From contig NZ_JANBVF010000017.1 in assembly GCF_024437655.1 (NCBI RefSeq), forward strand, positions 1-64,000: a stretch of 64,000 bases of DNA, in the 5' to 3' direction. Under the pieces are notes generated by a model. That model was not told the origin of the DNA. It searched no databases and saw only the letters and a program-made list of their open reading frames with translations. Source of the stretch: Chitinolyticbacter albus. GTDB taxonomy: Bacteria > Pseudomonadota > Gammaproteobacteria > Burkholderiales > Chitinibacteraceae. Of this stretch, positions 44,082-54,186 are shown in pieces. The first letter of the stretch is position 1. Every line of letters starts with the position of its first letter. The translations under genes were made by a program, and so were the position numbers.

Positions 44082-47000
44082 TCAGCTGGCGACTAGCCGC
44101 CCCTTAAGCTCGCGCAGCGCTGCCGAAATCATCGCCAGATCAGGCGTGCTCTCGCGCAGTTCGGCCAGGATGCCGTGCCATTGCAGCGTTGCGTTCTCGC
44201 TGCAGGACAGCCAGCGCGTCAGGCGTGTTGCGATATCACCGTTGCTGACCTGCCAGGCCGCTTGCGACAGCGCGACGTGCAGCTTCATCAGATCGTCGCG
44301 CGCGGCGATGCGGGCCAGCGCCTGCCAGCGGTTGTCGCGCGGCAGGCGCTCGATCGCGCCGGCCAGCCAATCGAAGGCCAGCGCGTCGCCCAGCGCCAGA
44401 TAGAGCCGCATGCGCTCGGCCAGCGAGCCCGCGTCGCCGGTGCCGCGCGCGAGTTCCAGGAAGGGCAGCGCATGGTCGATAGCGAGCGCGCGGCCGGCGA
44501 CATCCGCGGGTATCCCCGCCGACAGCCAGGCCTCGCGCTTGGCGAGCGCCACGCCCTGCTGCACCAGCCATTCGGGCAGTTGCGCCAAGCTGAGCGCGGC
44601 GCAAGTGCGCAGATGGTCGAGCGATGCCGCATCGAACGCGCCCTGGATCAGCCAGCGCGCCACGCGTTCGGTCTGGCGGCGCGCGCCGAGCAACAGGCCG
44701 TAGACGTCCTTGGTGGTTACGCCGCGTGCGATCAGCACTTCGGTCAGCCGCGCCAGCGTTTCGGTCTCCAGCAGTGCTTGCGCCTGGTACAGCGCGTCGA
44801 CGACGCGGGCCGCTTCGCTGCCGGTTTCCTCGGCAAGGCGGAACACGCAGGTCACGCCGTAGCGGTTGACGATGTGATTGGTCAGCACGGTGGCGACGAT
44901 TTCTCGGCGCAGCGGATGCTCGGGCAATCGATCGCCGAAACGGGTGGCCAGCGTGGCTGGCAGCGCCTCGGTCAGCAGGCTGTTCCAGCGGGGCTCGTCG
45001 ACGAGCTCGCTCGCCAGCAGTTGCTGCTTGAGCACGATCTTGGCGTAGGCGAGCAGTACCGACAACTCGGGCCGGGTGAGTCCGGCGCCGGCCTGGACGC
45101 GCTCCAGGCACAGGCTGTCGCTGGGCAGGTATTCCAGCCGGCGCGACAGCTTGCCGTCTTTTTCCAGCTTCTGCATGAAGCGCTGGTGGATGGGCAGCAG
45201 CGACACTGCCTGCTCGGCCTCCAGCGCTACGGCCAGCGTCTGCAGCGTGTTGTCGCGCAGCACCAGCGTGCCGACCTCGCCGGTCATCGTGGCGAGCAGT
45301 TCGTTGCGCTGCTTGTCGGTGAGATCGCCCGAGGCCTGGATCCGGCCGAGCAGGATCTTGATATTGACCTCGCGGTCCGAGCAGTCGACACCGGCCGAGT
45401 TGTCGATCGCATCGGTGTGGATGCGCCCGCCGGCGAGCGCATATTCGATGCGTCCCAGCTGGGTGAAACCCAGGTTGCCGCCTTCGGCCACCACCTTGGC
45501 GCGCAACTCCTTGCCGTCGACACGCACCGCGTCGTTGCCTCTATCGTTGGCCTCGGCGTGGCTTTGCGTGCTGGCCTTCACATAGGTGCCGATGCCGCCG
45601 TTGTAGAGCAGGTCGACCGGCGCTTTCAGGATCGCCTGGATCAGTTGTGCGGGTTCGAGTTCATCTACCTCGACGGCCAGCAGCGCCTTGGTCTCGGCTG
45701 CAAGCTTGATGGTGCGCGCATTGCGTGGCCAGATGCCGCCACCTGGCGAAATCAGCGCGGGGTTGTAGTCCAGCCACGACGAGCGTGGCAGTGCGAACAG
45801 GCGCTCACGCTCGGCGAACGAGGCGGCAGGGTCGGGGCTCGGGTCGATGAAGATATGACGATGGTCGAACGCGGCAACCAGCTTTACCGCGCGCGAGCGC
45901 AACAGGCCGTTGCCGAACACGTCGCCCGACATGTCGCCGACGCCGGCGATGGTGATGGGATCCGTCGCCACGTTGAATCCCATCTCGCTGAAATGCCGCT
46001 CGACCGAGATCCAGGCGCCACGCGCGGTGATGCCCATCTTCTTGTGGTCGTAGCCGTTGGCGCCGCCCGAAGCGAAGGCGTCGTCCAGCCAGAAGCCGTA
46101 ATCGCGCGACACGGCGTTGGCAATGTCGGAGAACGTGGCCGTGCCCTTGTCGGCGGCCACCACCAGGTAGGGATCGTCGTCGTCGAGGCGCGTCACCCGT
46201 GGTGGTGGCACGACGGCGCCATCGGTGTAGTTGTCGGTGATGTCGAGCAGGCCGCGGATGAAGGTCTGGTAGCACTCGATCCCGCGCGCCAGCAGCGCCT
46301 CGCGCTCGGCGGGCGGATGCTTGACGACGAAGCCGCCCTTGGAGCCGACCGGCACGATCACCGTATTCTTCACCATCTGCGCCTTCACGAGGCCCAGCAC
46401 CTCGGTGCGGAAGTCGTCCCGGCGGTCGGACCAGCGCAGCCCGCCGCGCGCCACCTTGCCGCCGCGCAGATGGATGCCCTCGACCTCGGTTGAATAAACG
46501 AACACCTCGAACAACGGCACCGGCTGCGGCATGCGCGGGATGCGCGACGGCGAGAGCTTGAAGGAGACGTAGGGCTTGGGCGAGCCCGCCTCATCGGCCG
46601 TCTGGAAGAAGTTGGTGCGCACGCTCGCACGCAATGCGTGGCGGAAAGCCGCAAGGATTTTCTCGTCGTCGACGCTGGCGAGCGCATCACTTTCGGCGGC
46701 GAGTTTCAGCGCCTGCGCTTCGGCTTGCGCGAGGTCTTGCCCGGCCGGATCAAACTGCAGGTGAAACAGCTGCACCAGCGCCGCGGCATGGCCGGCATGG
46801 CGCAGCAGGCAGTCGGCAATGGTATCGATGTCGACATTGAGCCCGATCTGCTTCAGATAGCGGGCGTAGGCACGCAGCAGCAGCACATCGCGCCAGGCCA
46901 GATGCGCCAGCGGCACCAGTCGGTTGAAGGCGTCGTTCTCGACCTGGCCGGCCAGCATGGCGACGAAGGCATCGACGAAACGCTGGCGTGCCTGGGGCGC

Positions 47001-48836
47001 CTCCAGCATGCCAGCCTGGGGCAGGCGCAGGCCGACGTCGACGATCCAGGCGCCGCTGCCATCGTCGAAGGTAAGCGCGTAGGGCTTTTCGTCGAGCACC
47101 CGCACGCCAAGGTTCTCCAGCAGCGGCAGGCAGTCCGACAATTCGATGGGGCTCGCGCGGTAAAGCTTGAGGCGCCACAGCCGGGTGTCGCTATGGCTGG
47201 CGGCAAGGAGCCGCGCCGTGGTGCGGCCATTGCCCAGCACCAACTCCAGCGCATCGATGTCGTGCACCGCCAGCCGTGGCGCGTAGTCCGCGCTATAGGC
47301 GGTGGGGAAGGCGCGCTGGTAGCGCTGGTAACGGTCGGCGCCGAGCTCTTCGCCGTTGTGCTGACGCAATTGCTGGCGCAATTCGTCCTGCCAGCGTTGG
47401 GCGATCTCGACGATTTGCGCTTCGAGCGCCGTGGCGTCGTATGTCGGGGTGTGGCCGTGCGGAATGCGGACGAGGAAATGGATGCGCGCCAGCGGCGCAT
47501 CGGTGAGCAGCACATTGAATTCCGCGCTCCGCCCGCCCAAGGCGTCGATCAAAAGGCGCATCACCTTGATGCGCACGTCGGTGGTGTAGTTGTCGCGCGG
47601 CATATAGAGCATGACCGACACGTAACGGCGGTAGATGTCGTCGCGAAAGAAGGTGCGCACCCGCATCCGTTCATGCAGCGAGACGATGCCTTGCGCGATG
47701 CGGGCGAGCTCTTCGGCACCGATCTCGATCAGTTCCTCGCGCGGATAGGTGTCGAGCACATTGAGCAGTGTCTTGCCGCGATGACCGGAAAGGTTGACGC
47801 CGGCGAGCGCAATCACCTGTTCAATCTTGTGGCGCAGTATGGGCAGCTCGCGCGGCGGGGTGGTGTAGGCGCTGGCGGTATAAAGGCCCACCAGCCGTTG
47901 CTCGCCGGTCACGTTGCCGTCGGCGCCGATGCGCTTGATGCAGACCATGTCGAGATAGACCGGGCGGTGGACGATGGAGCGCACATCGGCCTTGGTCAGG
48001 ATCAGCAGCGTCTGGTTGCTGTATGCCAGATCGCGCAGCTCCGGGGAGAGCGAGGCATAGGTGCGTGATGGCCCGCCGACGCCCGCGTCGCGCAGCAGCC
48101 CCAGGCCAGAGCCCGGCACGATCATCAGCTGCTTGCCGTAATCGGTATCCTCGAAGCGATATTCGCGACTGCCGAGGAAGACGAATTGCCCCGCTTGCAG
48201 CCATGCCAGAAAGGCCAGGCTTTCGTCGCGTTCGGCTTGCGCCAGCGGTGGAGGGCTGGCTTGCAGGTCGGTCAGCGTGTGGGCAAGCGCCGCTGTCATC
48301 GCCGGCCAGTCGGCGACCGCCGTTTCCAGTGCGTCGAGCGCCTGGGTCACTTCCCGTCGCAGCGCGTCCAGATCCGCGGCATCGGATGCGCGATCGACTT
48401 CGAAGCGCATCCACGATTCGGGCTGACCGCTCGCGCCCAGTCCCTGCCACTGCCCGGCGCCGTCGCGGACCACGCTGAGCACCGGATGCATGACGAGATG
48501 CACGTTGTGGCCACGACGCGCCAGCGCCATCGCCACCGTGTCGACCAGGAAGGGCATATCGTCCGACACCAGTTCGAGCACGGTGTGGCTGCCTTCCCAG
48601 CCATGTTCGGGCAGGCTGGGGTTGTAGACGCGCAACAGCGTCTTGCCGCAGGGGCGAATGGTACCGAAGCGGTGATGGGCACAGGCGGCGCCGATCCAGT
48701 CTTCCGGTACGCGGGACTGGAAATCCTCGCTGGCCAGATTACGATGGTAGGCGGTCAGGAAATCGCGCAAGCTAGGTTCGGCAGGAGCGAGCGCGAGCAG
48801 GGGGAGCAGGTCCTGGCTGGTAATCAGGTAACTCAT
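44082..48836 (-). CDS. gdhB: NAD-specific glutamate dehydrogenase, 180-kDa class
   Basis: 1584 residues from the ATG at 48836; a GTG at 48848 lies next to AAGGA, so the exact start is open. Family landmarks include SDDMPFLVDTVAMALARRGHNVHLVMHP (ACT-like N-terminus), KVARGGLRWSDRRDDFRTEVLGLVKAQMVKN with GSKGGF (catalytic lysine region) and GVGDMSGDVFGNGLLRS. It oxidises glutamate to 2-oxoglutarate and ammonia with NAD. Monocistronic, divergent from the DUF1631 gene. Confidence 0.95.
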   Translation of the reverse strand: MSYLITSQDLLPLLALAPAEPSLRDFLTAYHRNLASEDFQSRVPEDWIGAACAHHRFGTIRPCGKTLLRVYNPSLPEHGWEGSHTVLELVSDDMPFLVDTVAMALARRGHNVHLVMHPVLSVVRDGAGQWQGLGASGQPESWMRFEVDRASDAADLDALRREVTQALDALETAVADWPAMTAALAHTLTDLQASPPPLAQAERDESLAFLAWLQAGQFVFLGSREYRFEDTDYGKQLMIVPGSGLGLLRDAGVGGPSRTYASLSPELRDLAYSNQTLLILTKADVRSIVHRPVYLDMVCIKRIGADGNVTGEQRLVGLYTASAYTTPPRELPILRHKIEQVIALAGVNLSGHRGKTLLNVLDTYPREELIEIGAEELARIAQGIVSLHERMRVRTFFRDDIYRRYVSVMLYMPRDNYTTDVRIKVMRLLIDALGGRSAEFNVLLTDAPLARIHFLVRIPHGHTPTYDATALEAQIVEIAQRWQDELRQQLRQHNGEELGADRYQRYQRAFPTAYSADYAPRLAVHDIDALELVLGNGRTTARLLAASHSDTRLWRLKLYRASPIELSDCLPLLENLGVRVLDEKPYALTFDDGSGAWIVDVGLRLPQAGMLEAPQARQRFVDAFVAMLAGQVENDAFNRLVPLAHLAWRDVLLLRAYARYLKQIGLNVDIDTIADCLLRHAGHAAALVQLFHLQFDPAGQDLAQAEAQALKLAAESDALASVDDEKILAAFRHALRASVRTNFFQTADEAGSPKPYVSFKLSPSRIPRMPQPVPLFEVFVYSTEVEGIHLRGGKVARGGLRWSDRRDDFRTEVLGLVKAQMVKNTVIVPVGSKGGFVVKHPPAEREALLARGIECYQTFIRGLLDITDNYTDGAVVPPPRVTRLDDDDPYLVVAADKGTATFSDIANAVSRDYGFWLDDAFASGGANGYDHKKMGITARGAWISVERHFSEMGFNVATDPITIAGVGDMSGDVFGNGLLRSRAVKLVAAFDHRHIFIDPSPDPAASFAERERLFALPRSSWLDYNPALISPGGGIWPRNARTIKLAAETKALLAVEVDELEPAQLIQAILKAPVDLLYNGGIGTYVKASTQSHAEANDRGNDAVRVDGKELRAKVVAEGGNLGFTQLGRIEYALAGGRIHTDAIDNSAGVDCSDREVNIKILLGRIQASGDLTDKQRNELLATMTGEVGTLVLRDNTLQTLAVALEAEQAVSLLPIHQRFMQKLEKDGKLSRRLEYLPSDSLCLERVQAGAGLTRPELSVLLAYAKIVLKQQLLASELVDEPRWNSLLTEALPATLATRFGDRLPEHPLRREIVATVLTNHIVNRYGVTCVFRLAEETGSEAARVVDALYQAQALLETETLARLTEVLIARGVTTKDVYGLLLGARRQTERVARWLIQGAFDAASLDHLRTCAALSLAQLPEWLVQQGVALAKREAWLSAGIPADVAGRALAIDHALPFLELARGTGDAGSLAERMRLYLALGDALAFDWLAGAIERLPRDNRWQALARIAARDDLMKLHVALSQAAWQVSNGDIATRLTRWLSCSENATLQWHGILAELRESTPDLAMISAALRELKGRLVAS

Positions 48837-49041
48837 GGGCGTGACCACATCCTTGTGGAGTACGCCTCAAATTTATACGGCGGACCGAGACTTTGCCTTT
48901 GGGGTTTTCCTCATTGGGGCAGCGACACGCGGTACCACCCAGCCCGACGGACGCTCGGTTTTTTCGTATGACTGTCACCGGGCACGAATATCATATCATG
49001 CTAATATTTGCCAAGAGCAGCTCAAACCCCGGAGAAGCCGA

Positions 49042-51294
49042 ATGCAACAGGCTCGCAACCCGCAACCCACACCGCGATTGAGCGCTACGCTGGCCGCTTG
49101 CCGCGACATGGCGCTCAGGCTGCTCGCTGATTCGCTCGACGGTTACTTTGCGGAGCTTGAAGAAAAATTCTTCCAGCTGGCAGAGGACACCCATGATCGG
49201 GATTTGCGCGATGTGTATTTTGGCGCGCGCGTCGAAATCAAGGCGAAGAAGACCGAGATCATCAGCACATTCCGTCAGCAGTTCGTCGAAGCTTTCAATG
49301 AGCGCTGGAGCGGCAACGGCAATCCGGCCAGCGGCTTTTTCAAGGTCGTGGTCGATACCGGCGAGCTCAGCCTCGTGGCGAACGACGATTACGAAGAAAG
49401 CCTGACCGCCAGTCGCGTTGCGAATGCCTTCAAGCAAAAGGGTGGCGACACCTTGTCGCAACTCGAGCAGCGGCTGGCCAGCCTGATGCCGGAGGATGAA
49501 AACGACACGGTCAACAACCCGCTCAGCCCAGAAGCGATCTGCGAGGCCTTCCTCGCAGCGTGCCGTCACCTGGAAAGTGGACTGTCCGCGCGCCTCGTGG
49601 CGCTGCAAGCGTTCGAGACCGCGCTGTCCGATCGTGTTGCCGGTGTCTATCAGAGCGTCAACCAATATCTGATCCAGCAGAATGTGCAGCCACGCGCCGC
49701 ACGCGGCGTGGTGCGCCGCCCCGACGCCCGCCCCGCTGCACAACAGCCGGACGCCGCTGCGCCGCAAGGCGATGCCGGCGCGCCCTATGGCACCGCACCG
49801 GGCACCATGCCGGGTGGCGCGTTCCCGGGCGGAGTGCCGGCCGGTTTCGGCCAAGCTGCCGTCGGTGGCGAATACGGCATGCCCGGTGGCATGGCCGTGG
49901 CGCCAGGCGCGGGCTCCTATATGCCGTCCTACGGCCTGACCGCGGAGCTGGCGCAGCATTTCGCGCGCCTTGCCACCGGTGAGGCCGAGAGCCGCAGCAG
50001 CGCGCTGCGCCCGGAATGGTTTTCCTTCCTCGACAATCTGCAGCACGATCCTCCTGGCGCGAGCAATCTGCAGGGGCGTCCCGAGAACCTGCTGACGCTG
50101 CTGCGTAGTACCCGCTGGGCGGGTGAACTCGCCCGTGGTGACACGATGACCTTCGATCTGGTGGCGATGTTGTTCGACCGCCTGTTCGAGGACCCCAGCC
50201 TGCCCAACGTGGCCAAGAAGCTGTTGGCGCGGCTGCAGATTCCCGTGCTCAAGGTGGCCTTGCTCGATACGGGCTTCTTTGCCAACAAGCAGCACCCGGC
50301 CCGGCGTTTCGTCGATTTGCTGGAAGAGGCGTTCTCCGACAAGGATGCTGAGCCGGCCGAGGATGACCCGGTGCTGGTCGCCTTTAGCGAGGCCGTGGCG
50401 TGGGTAGTCGAGCATTACGAGGATGATGTCGGCGCTTTCGATACCGCGCTGGATAAAATCAATGGTTTCTACGCCAGTCTGGAGGCCGAGGCCGAGGCTC
50501 GCACGCGCGATGCGGCAGAAGACCTGATCCAGCACGAGGTGCAGGAGTTGGCGAGCGTAACCGCCACAGCCGTCGTCGAGGCGCGCCTGCAGAGCAATAC
50601 CGATGCGCCTCAGCTGGTGCGCGATTTCCTCGCCATCTGGTGGCGGGGCGCGCTGACTGCCTCGTATGGGCCAGAGGGCGAATCCGGCGCCGAGTTCGTG
50701 CACTACGTGCGGGTGATGGACGCGCTGTTGTGGAGCCTGCGGCCCAAGACGACGCCGGAAGAGCGGCTGCAGCTGGTCAATACGCTGCCGGCCATGCTCA
50801 AGGCGCTGGAGCAGGGTGCCAAGCGCGCACAAATCCCGGCCGAGGTATCCAAGGACTTCTTCTCGCAACTGGTGCAGTGTCATGCGCTGGCGATACGCAG
50901 TGGCTTACGCGCGGCAAACGAAGCATCGCAGGTGCCGGTTGCCGAGCGCCCAGCAGTACCGCCGGTGGTGGTGCAGCCGGTGCAGGAGGCGCCCGCCGCG
51001 CCGCAGCCCGAAACCGTACATGCAACGGTGCGCCCGCAGCAGGCTGGCATTCAGCGCGGTGACTGGGTGACCTGGGAAAACGACGACAACCGCACGGTGC
51101 GGCTGCGCTTGTCGTGGCTCAGCCCGCAGGGCACGCGCTTCCTGTTTACCAATCGCCAGGGCGAGAACGGCCTCACATTGACCCGAGGCGAGCTCGATGC
51201 CCACTTCGCGTCCGGCCGGCTACGGCTGCTGGATGTCGAGGAAAGCGCGACCGATCGCGCATTCAACCAACTCCGCGAACAGCTGGGCGCGTAA
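49042..51294 (+). CDS. DUF1631 family protein
   Basis: 750 residues from the ATG at 49042 (GGAGAAGCCGA upstream). An N-terminal helical region is followed by a low-complexity Ala/Gly/Pro linker (about 225-310), then the long DUF1631 helical body and a C-terminal beta-rich segment (GDWVTWENDDNRTVRLRLSWLSPQGTRFLFTN...) resembling PilZ-type folds. Typical of beta/gammaproteobacteria; function unknown, possibly linked to c-di-GMP signalling by the C-terminal resemblance. Confidence 0.85.
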   Translation: MQQARNPQPTPRLSATLAACRDMALRLLADSLDGYFAELEEKFFQLAEDTHDRDLRDVYFGARVEIKAKKTEIISTFRQQFVEAFNERWSGNGNPASGFFKVVVDTGELSLVANDDYEESLTASRVANAFKQKGGDTLSQLEQRLASLMPEDENDTVNNPLSPEAICEAFLAACRHLESGLSARLVALQAFETALSDRVAGVYQSVNQYLIQQNVQPRAARGVVRRPDARPAAQQPDAAAPQGDAGAPYGTAPGTMPGGAFPGGVPAGFGQAAVGGEYGMPGGMAVAPGAGSYMPSYGLTAELAQHFARLATGEAESRSSALRPEWFSFLDNLQHDPPGASNLQGRPENLLTLLRSTRWAGELARGDTMTFDLVAMLFDRLFEDPSLPNVAKKLLARLQIPVLKVALLDTGFFANKQHPARRFVDLLEEAFSDKDAEPAEDDPVLVAFSEAVAWVVEHYEDDVGAFDTALDKINGFYASLEAEAEARTRDAAEDLIQHEVQELASVTATAVVEARLQSNTDAPQLVRDFLAIWWRGALTASYGPEGESGAEFVHYVRVMDALLWSLRPKTTPEERLQLVNTLPAMLKALEQGAKRAQIPAEVSKDFFSQLVQCHALAIRSGLRAANEASQVPVAERPAVPPVVVQPVQEAPAAPQPETVHATVRPQQAGIQRGDWVTWENDDNRTVRLRLSWLSPQGTRFLFTNRQGENGLTLTRGELDAHFASGRLRLLDVEESATDRAFNQLREQLGA

Positions 51295-51326
51295 TCCCGG
51301 CACAGAGCACTTGTACTCAGTACAAA

Positions 51327-51354
51327 CGGGGCGCCTTGGCGCCCCGCTTTTTTT
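51327..51354 (+). terminator. Intrinsic terminator
   Basis: CGGGGCGCC/GGCGCCCCG stem with a TT loop, then C and seven T. Ends the DUF1631 transcript, convergent with dapD. Confidence 0.9.
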
Positions 51355-51381
51355 ACGATGCCCCGGATCCGGGGCGGTGCA

Positions 51382-52200
51382 TCAGATGCCGCGCAAGAGC
51401 TCGTTGATGCCGACCTTGCCGCGGGTCTTCTCATCAACCTTCTTCACGATCACGGCGCAGTAGAGGCTGTAGCTGCCATCCTTGGACGGCAGGTTGCCCG
51501 ACACCACCACTGAGCCCGCCGGGATGCGGCCGTAGCTGACTTCGCCGGTTTCACGGTCGTAGATCTTGGTCGACTGGCCGATGTACACGCCCATCGAGAT
51601 TACCGAACCTTCCTCGACGATCACACCTTCCACCACCTCGGAGCGTGCGCCGATGAAGCAGTTGTCCTCGATGATGGTCGGGCCGGCCTGCAGCGGTTCC
51701 AGCACGCCGCCGATACCGACGCCACCCGAGAGGTGTACGTTCTTGCCGATCTGCGCGCACGAGCCGACGGTGGCCCAGGTGTCCACCATGGTGCCTTCGT
51801 CGACGTAGGCGCCGATGTTCACATAGGACGGCATCAGCACCGCATTCTTCGCGATAAAGGAGCCGCGGCGGGCGATGGCGTTAGGCACCACGCGGAAACC
51901 GCCAGCGCGAAAATCCGCTTCGCTGTAGCTGGCGAACTTGCTCGGCACCTTGTCGAAGTACTGGGTGCAGCCGCCGGCCATCACTTCGTTGTCGTTGATG
52001 CGGAACGACAGCAGCACGGCCTTCTTGATCCACTGGTGGGTCTGCCAGGCGCCGGCAATCTTCTCGGCGACGCGCAGCTTGCCGGTGTCCAGGCCCAAGA
52101 TCACTTCGTTGATCGCATCGCGCAGCTCGGCCGAGACGGAGGCGGGCGTAATGTCGGCACGGTTTTCGAACGCGGTTTCGATGACGGTTTGCAGGCTCAT
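51382..52200 (-). CDS. dapD: Tetrahydrodipicolinate N-succinyltransferase
   Basis: 272 residues, standard length. The left-handed beta-helix hexapeptide repeats are visible ([37 protein letters not shown]) with a C-terminal [13 protein letters not shown]. It succinylates tetrahydrodipicolinate in the diaminopimelate/lysine pathway. It follows dapC by 24 bp, so pathway neighbours are co-transcribed. Confidence 0.97.
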   Translation of the reverse strand: MSLQTVIETAFENRADITPASVSAELRDAINEVILGLDTGKLRVAEKIAGAWQTHQWIKKAVLLSFRINDNEVMAGGCTQYFDKVPSKFASYSEADFRAGGFRVVPNAIARRGSFIAKNAVLMPSYVNIGAYVDEGTMVDTWATVGSCAQIGKNVHLSGGVGIGGVLEPLQAGPTIIEDNCFIGARSEVVEGVIVEEGSVISMGVYIGQSTKIYDRETGEVSYGRIPAGSVVVSGNLPSKDGSYSLYCAVIVKKVDEKTRGKVGINELLRGI

Positions 52201-52224
52201 GATGGTTCCTGGTTTGGGATGGGT

Positions 52225-53421
52225 TTACAGGCGCTCTACGAGGCGCACGATGCGCTCGCTGGCGGCGATGCAATCGGTGAGTGGCGCCACGAGGGCAATG
52301 CGGACGTAGCCGGCACCCGGGTTGACGCCATGCGCCTCACGGGCGAGAAAGCTGCCCGGCAGCACGGTCACATGCTCTTCGGCATAGAGCCGGCGGGCGA
52401 ATTCAGTGTCGGTGAGGCCCTGGGGTGCTTTCGCCCACAGGTAGAAGGCTGCGTCGGGCAATGCCACGTCGAGCACGCTGGCCAGTTTGGGCGTCACCAC
52501 TTCGAACTTGGCGGCGTACTGCAGCCGGTTGTCCTCGACGTGGGCCTCGTCGTTCCAGGCTGCGGCGCTGGCGGCCTGCACGGTCGGGCTCATCGCGCAG
52601 CCGTGATAGGTGCGATAGAGCAGGAATTTTTCCAGCACCTTTGCGTCGCCGGCCACGAAGCCCGAGCGTAGCCCCGGCACGTTGGAGCGCTTGGACAGCG
52701 AGGAGAACATCACCAGCCGGCTGAAATCACGCCCCAGCTTGATCGCGGCTTCCAGCCCACCCAGCGGCTTTGCGCTGCCGAAATAGATTTCCGAGTAGCA
52801 CTCGTCGCTGGCGATCACGAAGCCGTGGCGATCAGACAGCGCGAACAGCTTCTGCCAATCCTCAAGGCTGGCCACGGCGCCGGTCGGATTGCCGGGACTG
52901 CAGACGTAAACCAGCTGGGTGCGTGCCCATATGTTGTCGGGCACGCTGTCCCAGTCCGGCTGGAAACGGTTTTGTGCGAGGCAGTTCACGTACCAGGGTT
53001 CGGCCCCGGCCAGCAAGGCCGCGCCTTCGTAGATCTGGTAGAAGGGGTTGGGCGAGATCACCACCGGTGTGTGCGCCACCGTCGGGTCGATCACCGCCTG
53101 GGCGAACGCGAACAGCGCTTCGCGGCTGCCATTGACCGGAACGATCTCGGTGGCCGCATTGGGCGCGGTGATGCCGTAGCGGCGGGCGATCCACTCGGCG
53201 ATGGACTGGCGCAACGCGTCCGACCCTAGCGTGGCCGGGTAGGCAGAGAGACCGTCGAAATTGGCGACCAGTGCATCCTTCACCAGCTGCGGTGTCGGGT
53301 GCTTGGGCTCGCCAATCGACAGGTTCACATGTGCCAGCGCAGGATTGGGCGTCAGATCGGCGAACAGTTCACGCAGCTTCTGGAACGGGTAGGGATGCAG
53401 CTTTGCAAGGCGCGGCGACAT
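52225..53421 (-). CDS. dapC: Succinyldiaminopimelate aminotransferase
   Basis: 398-residue fold-type I aminotransferase. The PLP lysine is in FSSLSKRSNVPGLRSGF, with SPGNPTGA and the Asp/Tyr pair in SDECYSEIYF. It transaminates N-succinyl-2-amino-6-ketopimelate, the step after DapD. A minus-strand TATAAT-like element sits near 53,448-53,453. Confidence 0.95.
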   Translation of the reverse strand: MSPRLAKLHPYPFQKLRELFADLTPNPALAHVNLSIGEPKHPTPQLVKDALVANFDGLSAYPATLGSDALRQSIAEWIARRYGITAPNAATEIVPVNGSREALFAFAQAVIDPTVAHTPVVISPNPFYQIYEGAALLAGAEPWYVNCLAQNRFQPDWDSVPDNIWARTQLVYVCSPGNPTGAVASLEDWQKLFALSDRHGFVIASDECYSEIYFGSAKPLGGLEAAIKLGRDFSRLVMFSSLSKRSNVPGLRSGFVAGDAKVLEKFLLYRTYHGCAMSPTVQAASAAAWNDEAHVEDNRLQYAAKFEVVTPKLASVLDVALPDAAFYLWAKAPQGLTDTEFARRLYAEEHVTVLPGSFLAREAHGVNPGAGYVRIALVAPLTDCIAASERIVRLVERL

Positions 53422-53509
53422 GGCGGCAGGCGTTGGGGAAAACGCTGATTATAGCGGCGGCAGCGCTACACCGTAACCCAGCGCCTTGCCGCCATGGGGC
53501 GGCGAGCGC

Positions 53510-54037
53510 TTATTCGTTCACCAGCGGGGCGAAGTACTGCTTGAGTTTCTGCACCTTGGGTGCCGCGACCACCATGCAATACGGCTGGCTGGTGTGCTGG
53601 TTGTAATAGTTCTGGTGGTAGTCCTCGGCCGGGTGGAAGGTCGGTGCCGCGACGAGTTCGGTGACGATGGGCGCTGGCAAGCTGCCGGCAAGGCCGGCCA
53701 GCGTCTGCCTGGCGATGGCTTCCTGCTCCGGTGTATGCCAGTAAATGGCCGAACGGTACTGCGTGCCGACGTCGTTACCCTGGCGATTGAGCGTGGTCGG
53801 ATCGTGGATGGTGAAGAAAATGTCGAGCAGCGTCTCGTAGCTGACGATGGCCGGATCGAACTGGAGCTGTACTGCCTCGGCATGGCCGGTGCTGCCATCG
53901 CACACGCTGCGGTAGTCCGGGTCGGGCACATGACCGCCGATGTAGCCCGATACCACGCGCTCAACGCCGCGCACGCGCTGGAATACCGCCTCCAGACACC
54001 AGAAGCACCCCCCTGCAAGAGTAGCAATCTCAGTCAT
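53510..54037 (-). CDS. msrA: Peptide methionine sulfoxide reductase A (5' end rebuilt by the mobile element)
   Basis: 175 residues, full length, with the nucleophile Cys11 in GGCFWCLEAVF and the EDYHQNYYNQH active-site region. It reduces methionine-S-sulfoxide. The first 14-15 codons (MTEIATLAGGCFWCL) use AT-rich codons and belong to the inserted element; from about codon 15 on the gene is high-GC host sequence. The RBS (AAAGGAATTGAT) and promoter region also come from the element. The displaced native start encodes MSEIATLAGGCFWCL, so only residue 2 differs. Originally the gene followed the Smr-domain gene now at 61820. Confidence 0.97.
   Translation of the reverse strand: MTEIATLAGGCFWCLEAVFQRVRGVERVVSGYIGGHVPDPDYRSVCDGSTGHAEAVQLQFDPAIVSYETLLDIFFTIHDPTTLNRQGNDVGTQYRSAIYWHTPEQEAIARQTLAGLAGSLPAPIVTELVAAPTFHPAEDYHQNYYNQHTSQPYCMVVAAPKVQKLKQYFAPLVNE
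53994..54004. repeat. attL core of the element in msrA
   Basis: AGACACCAGAA, identical to 61697-61707. Read on the minus strand it is TTCTGGTGTCT, coding F12-W13-C14-L15 of MsrA. Identity stops on both sides: CTCC versus TTTA before it and G versus A after it. Confidence 0.85.
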
Positions 54038-54082
54038 ATCAATTCCTTTATAATCAATGCGTTAGTGTTTTTATGTTGTGTG

Positions 54083-54088
54083 AGTATA
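54083..54088 (-). promoter_or_regulatory. Candidate -10 for msrA within the element
   Basis: TATACT on the minus strand, 46 bp before the msrA ATG. No good -35 at standard spacing (TTGCTC lies 21 bp further), so strength is uncertain. Confidence 0.35.
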
Positions 54089-54116
54089 TGTTCACTTTCC
54101 ATAAAAATCGAGCAAT

Positions 54117-54132
54117 TTTTCACAAGCACTTC
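54117..54132. repeat. Left subterminal repeat (arm-type site)
   Basis: TTTTCACAAGCACTTC is shared exactly with 61614-61629. It contains the start of an 11-bp-period tandem: TTCACAAGCAC TTCACAAGCAA. It lies between attL and the integrase gene, where integrase arm sites or an excisionase site would be expected. Confidence 0.6.
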
Positions 54133-54186
54133 ACAAGCAAGAGCTATACTGGATATGTGTTTCAGTAGCTTATGGGGATGTGAAAA

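Noticed and set aside
44175-46493. 772-codon plus-strand frame opposite gdhB
   Set aside because: Antisense shadow; the GDH motifs are all on the minus strand.
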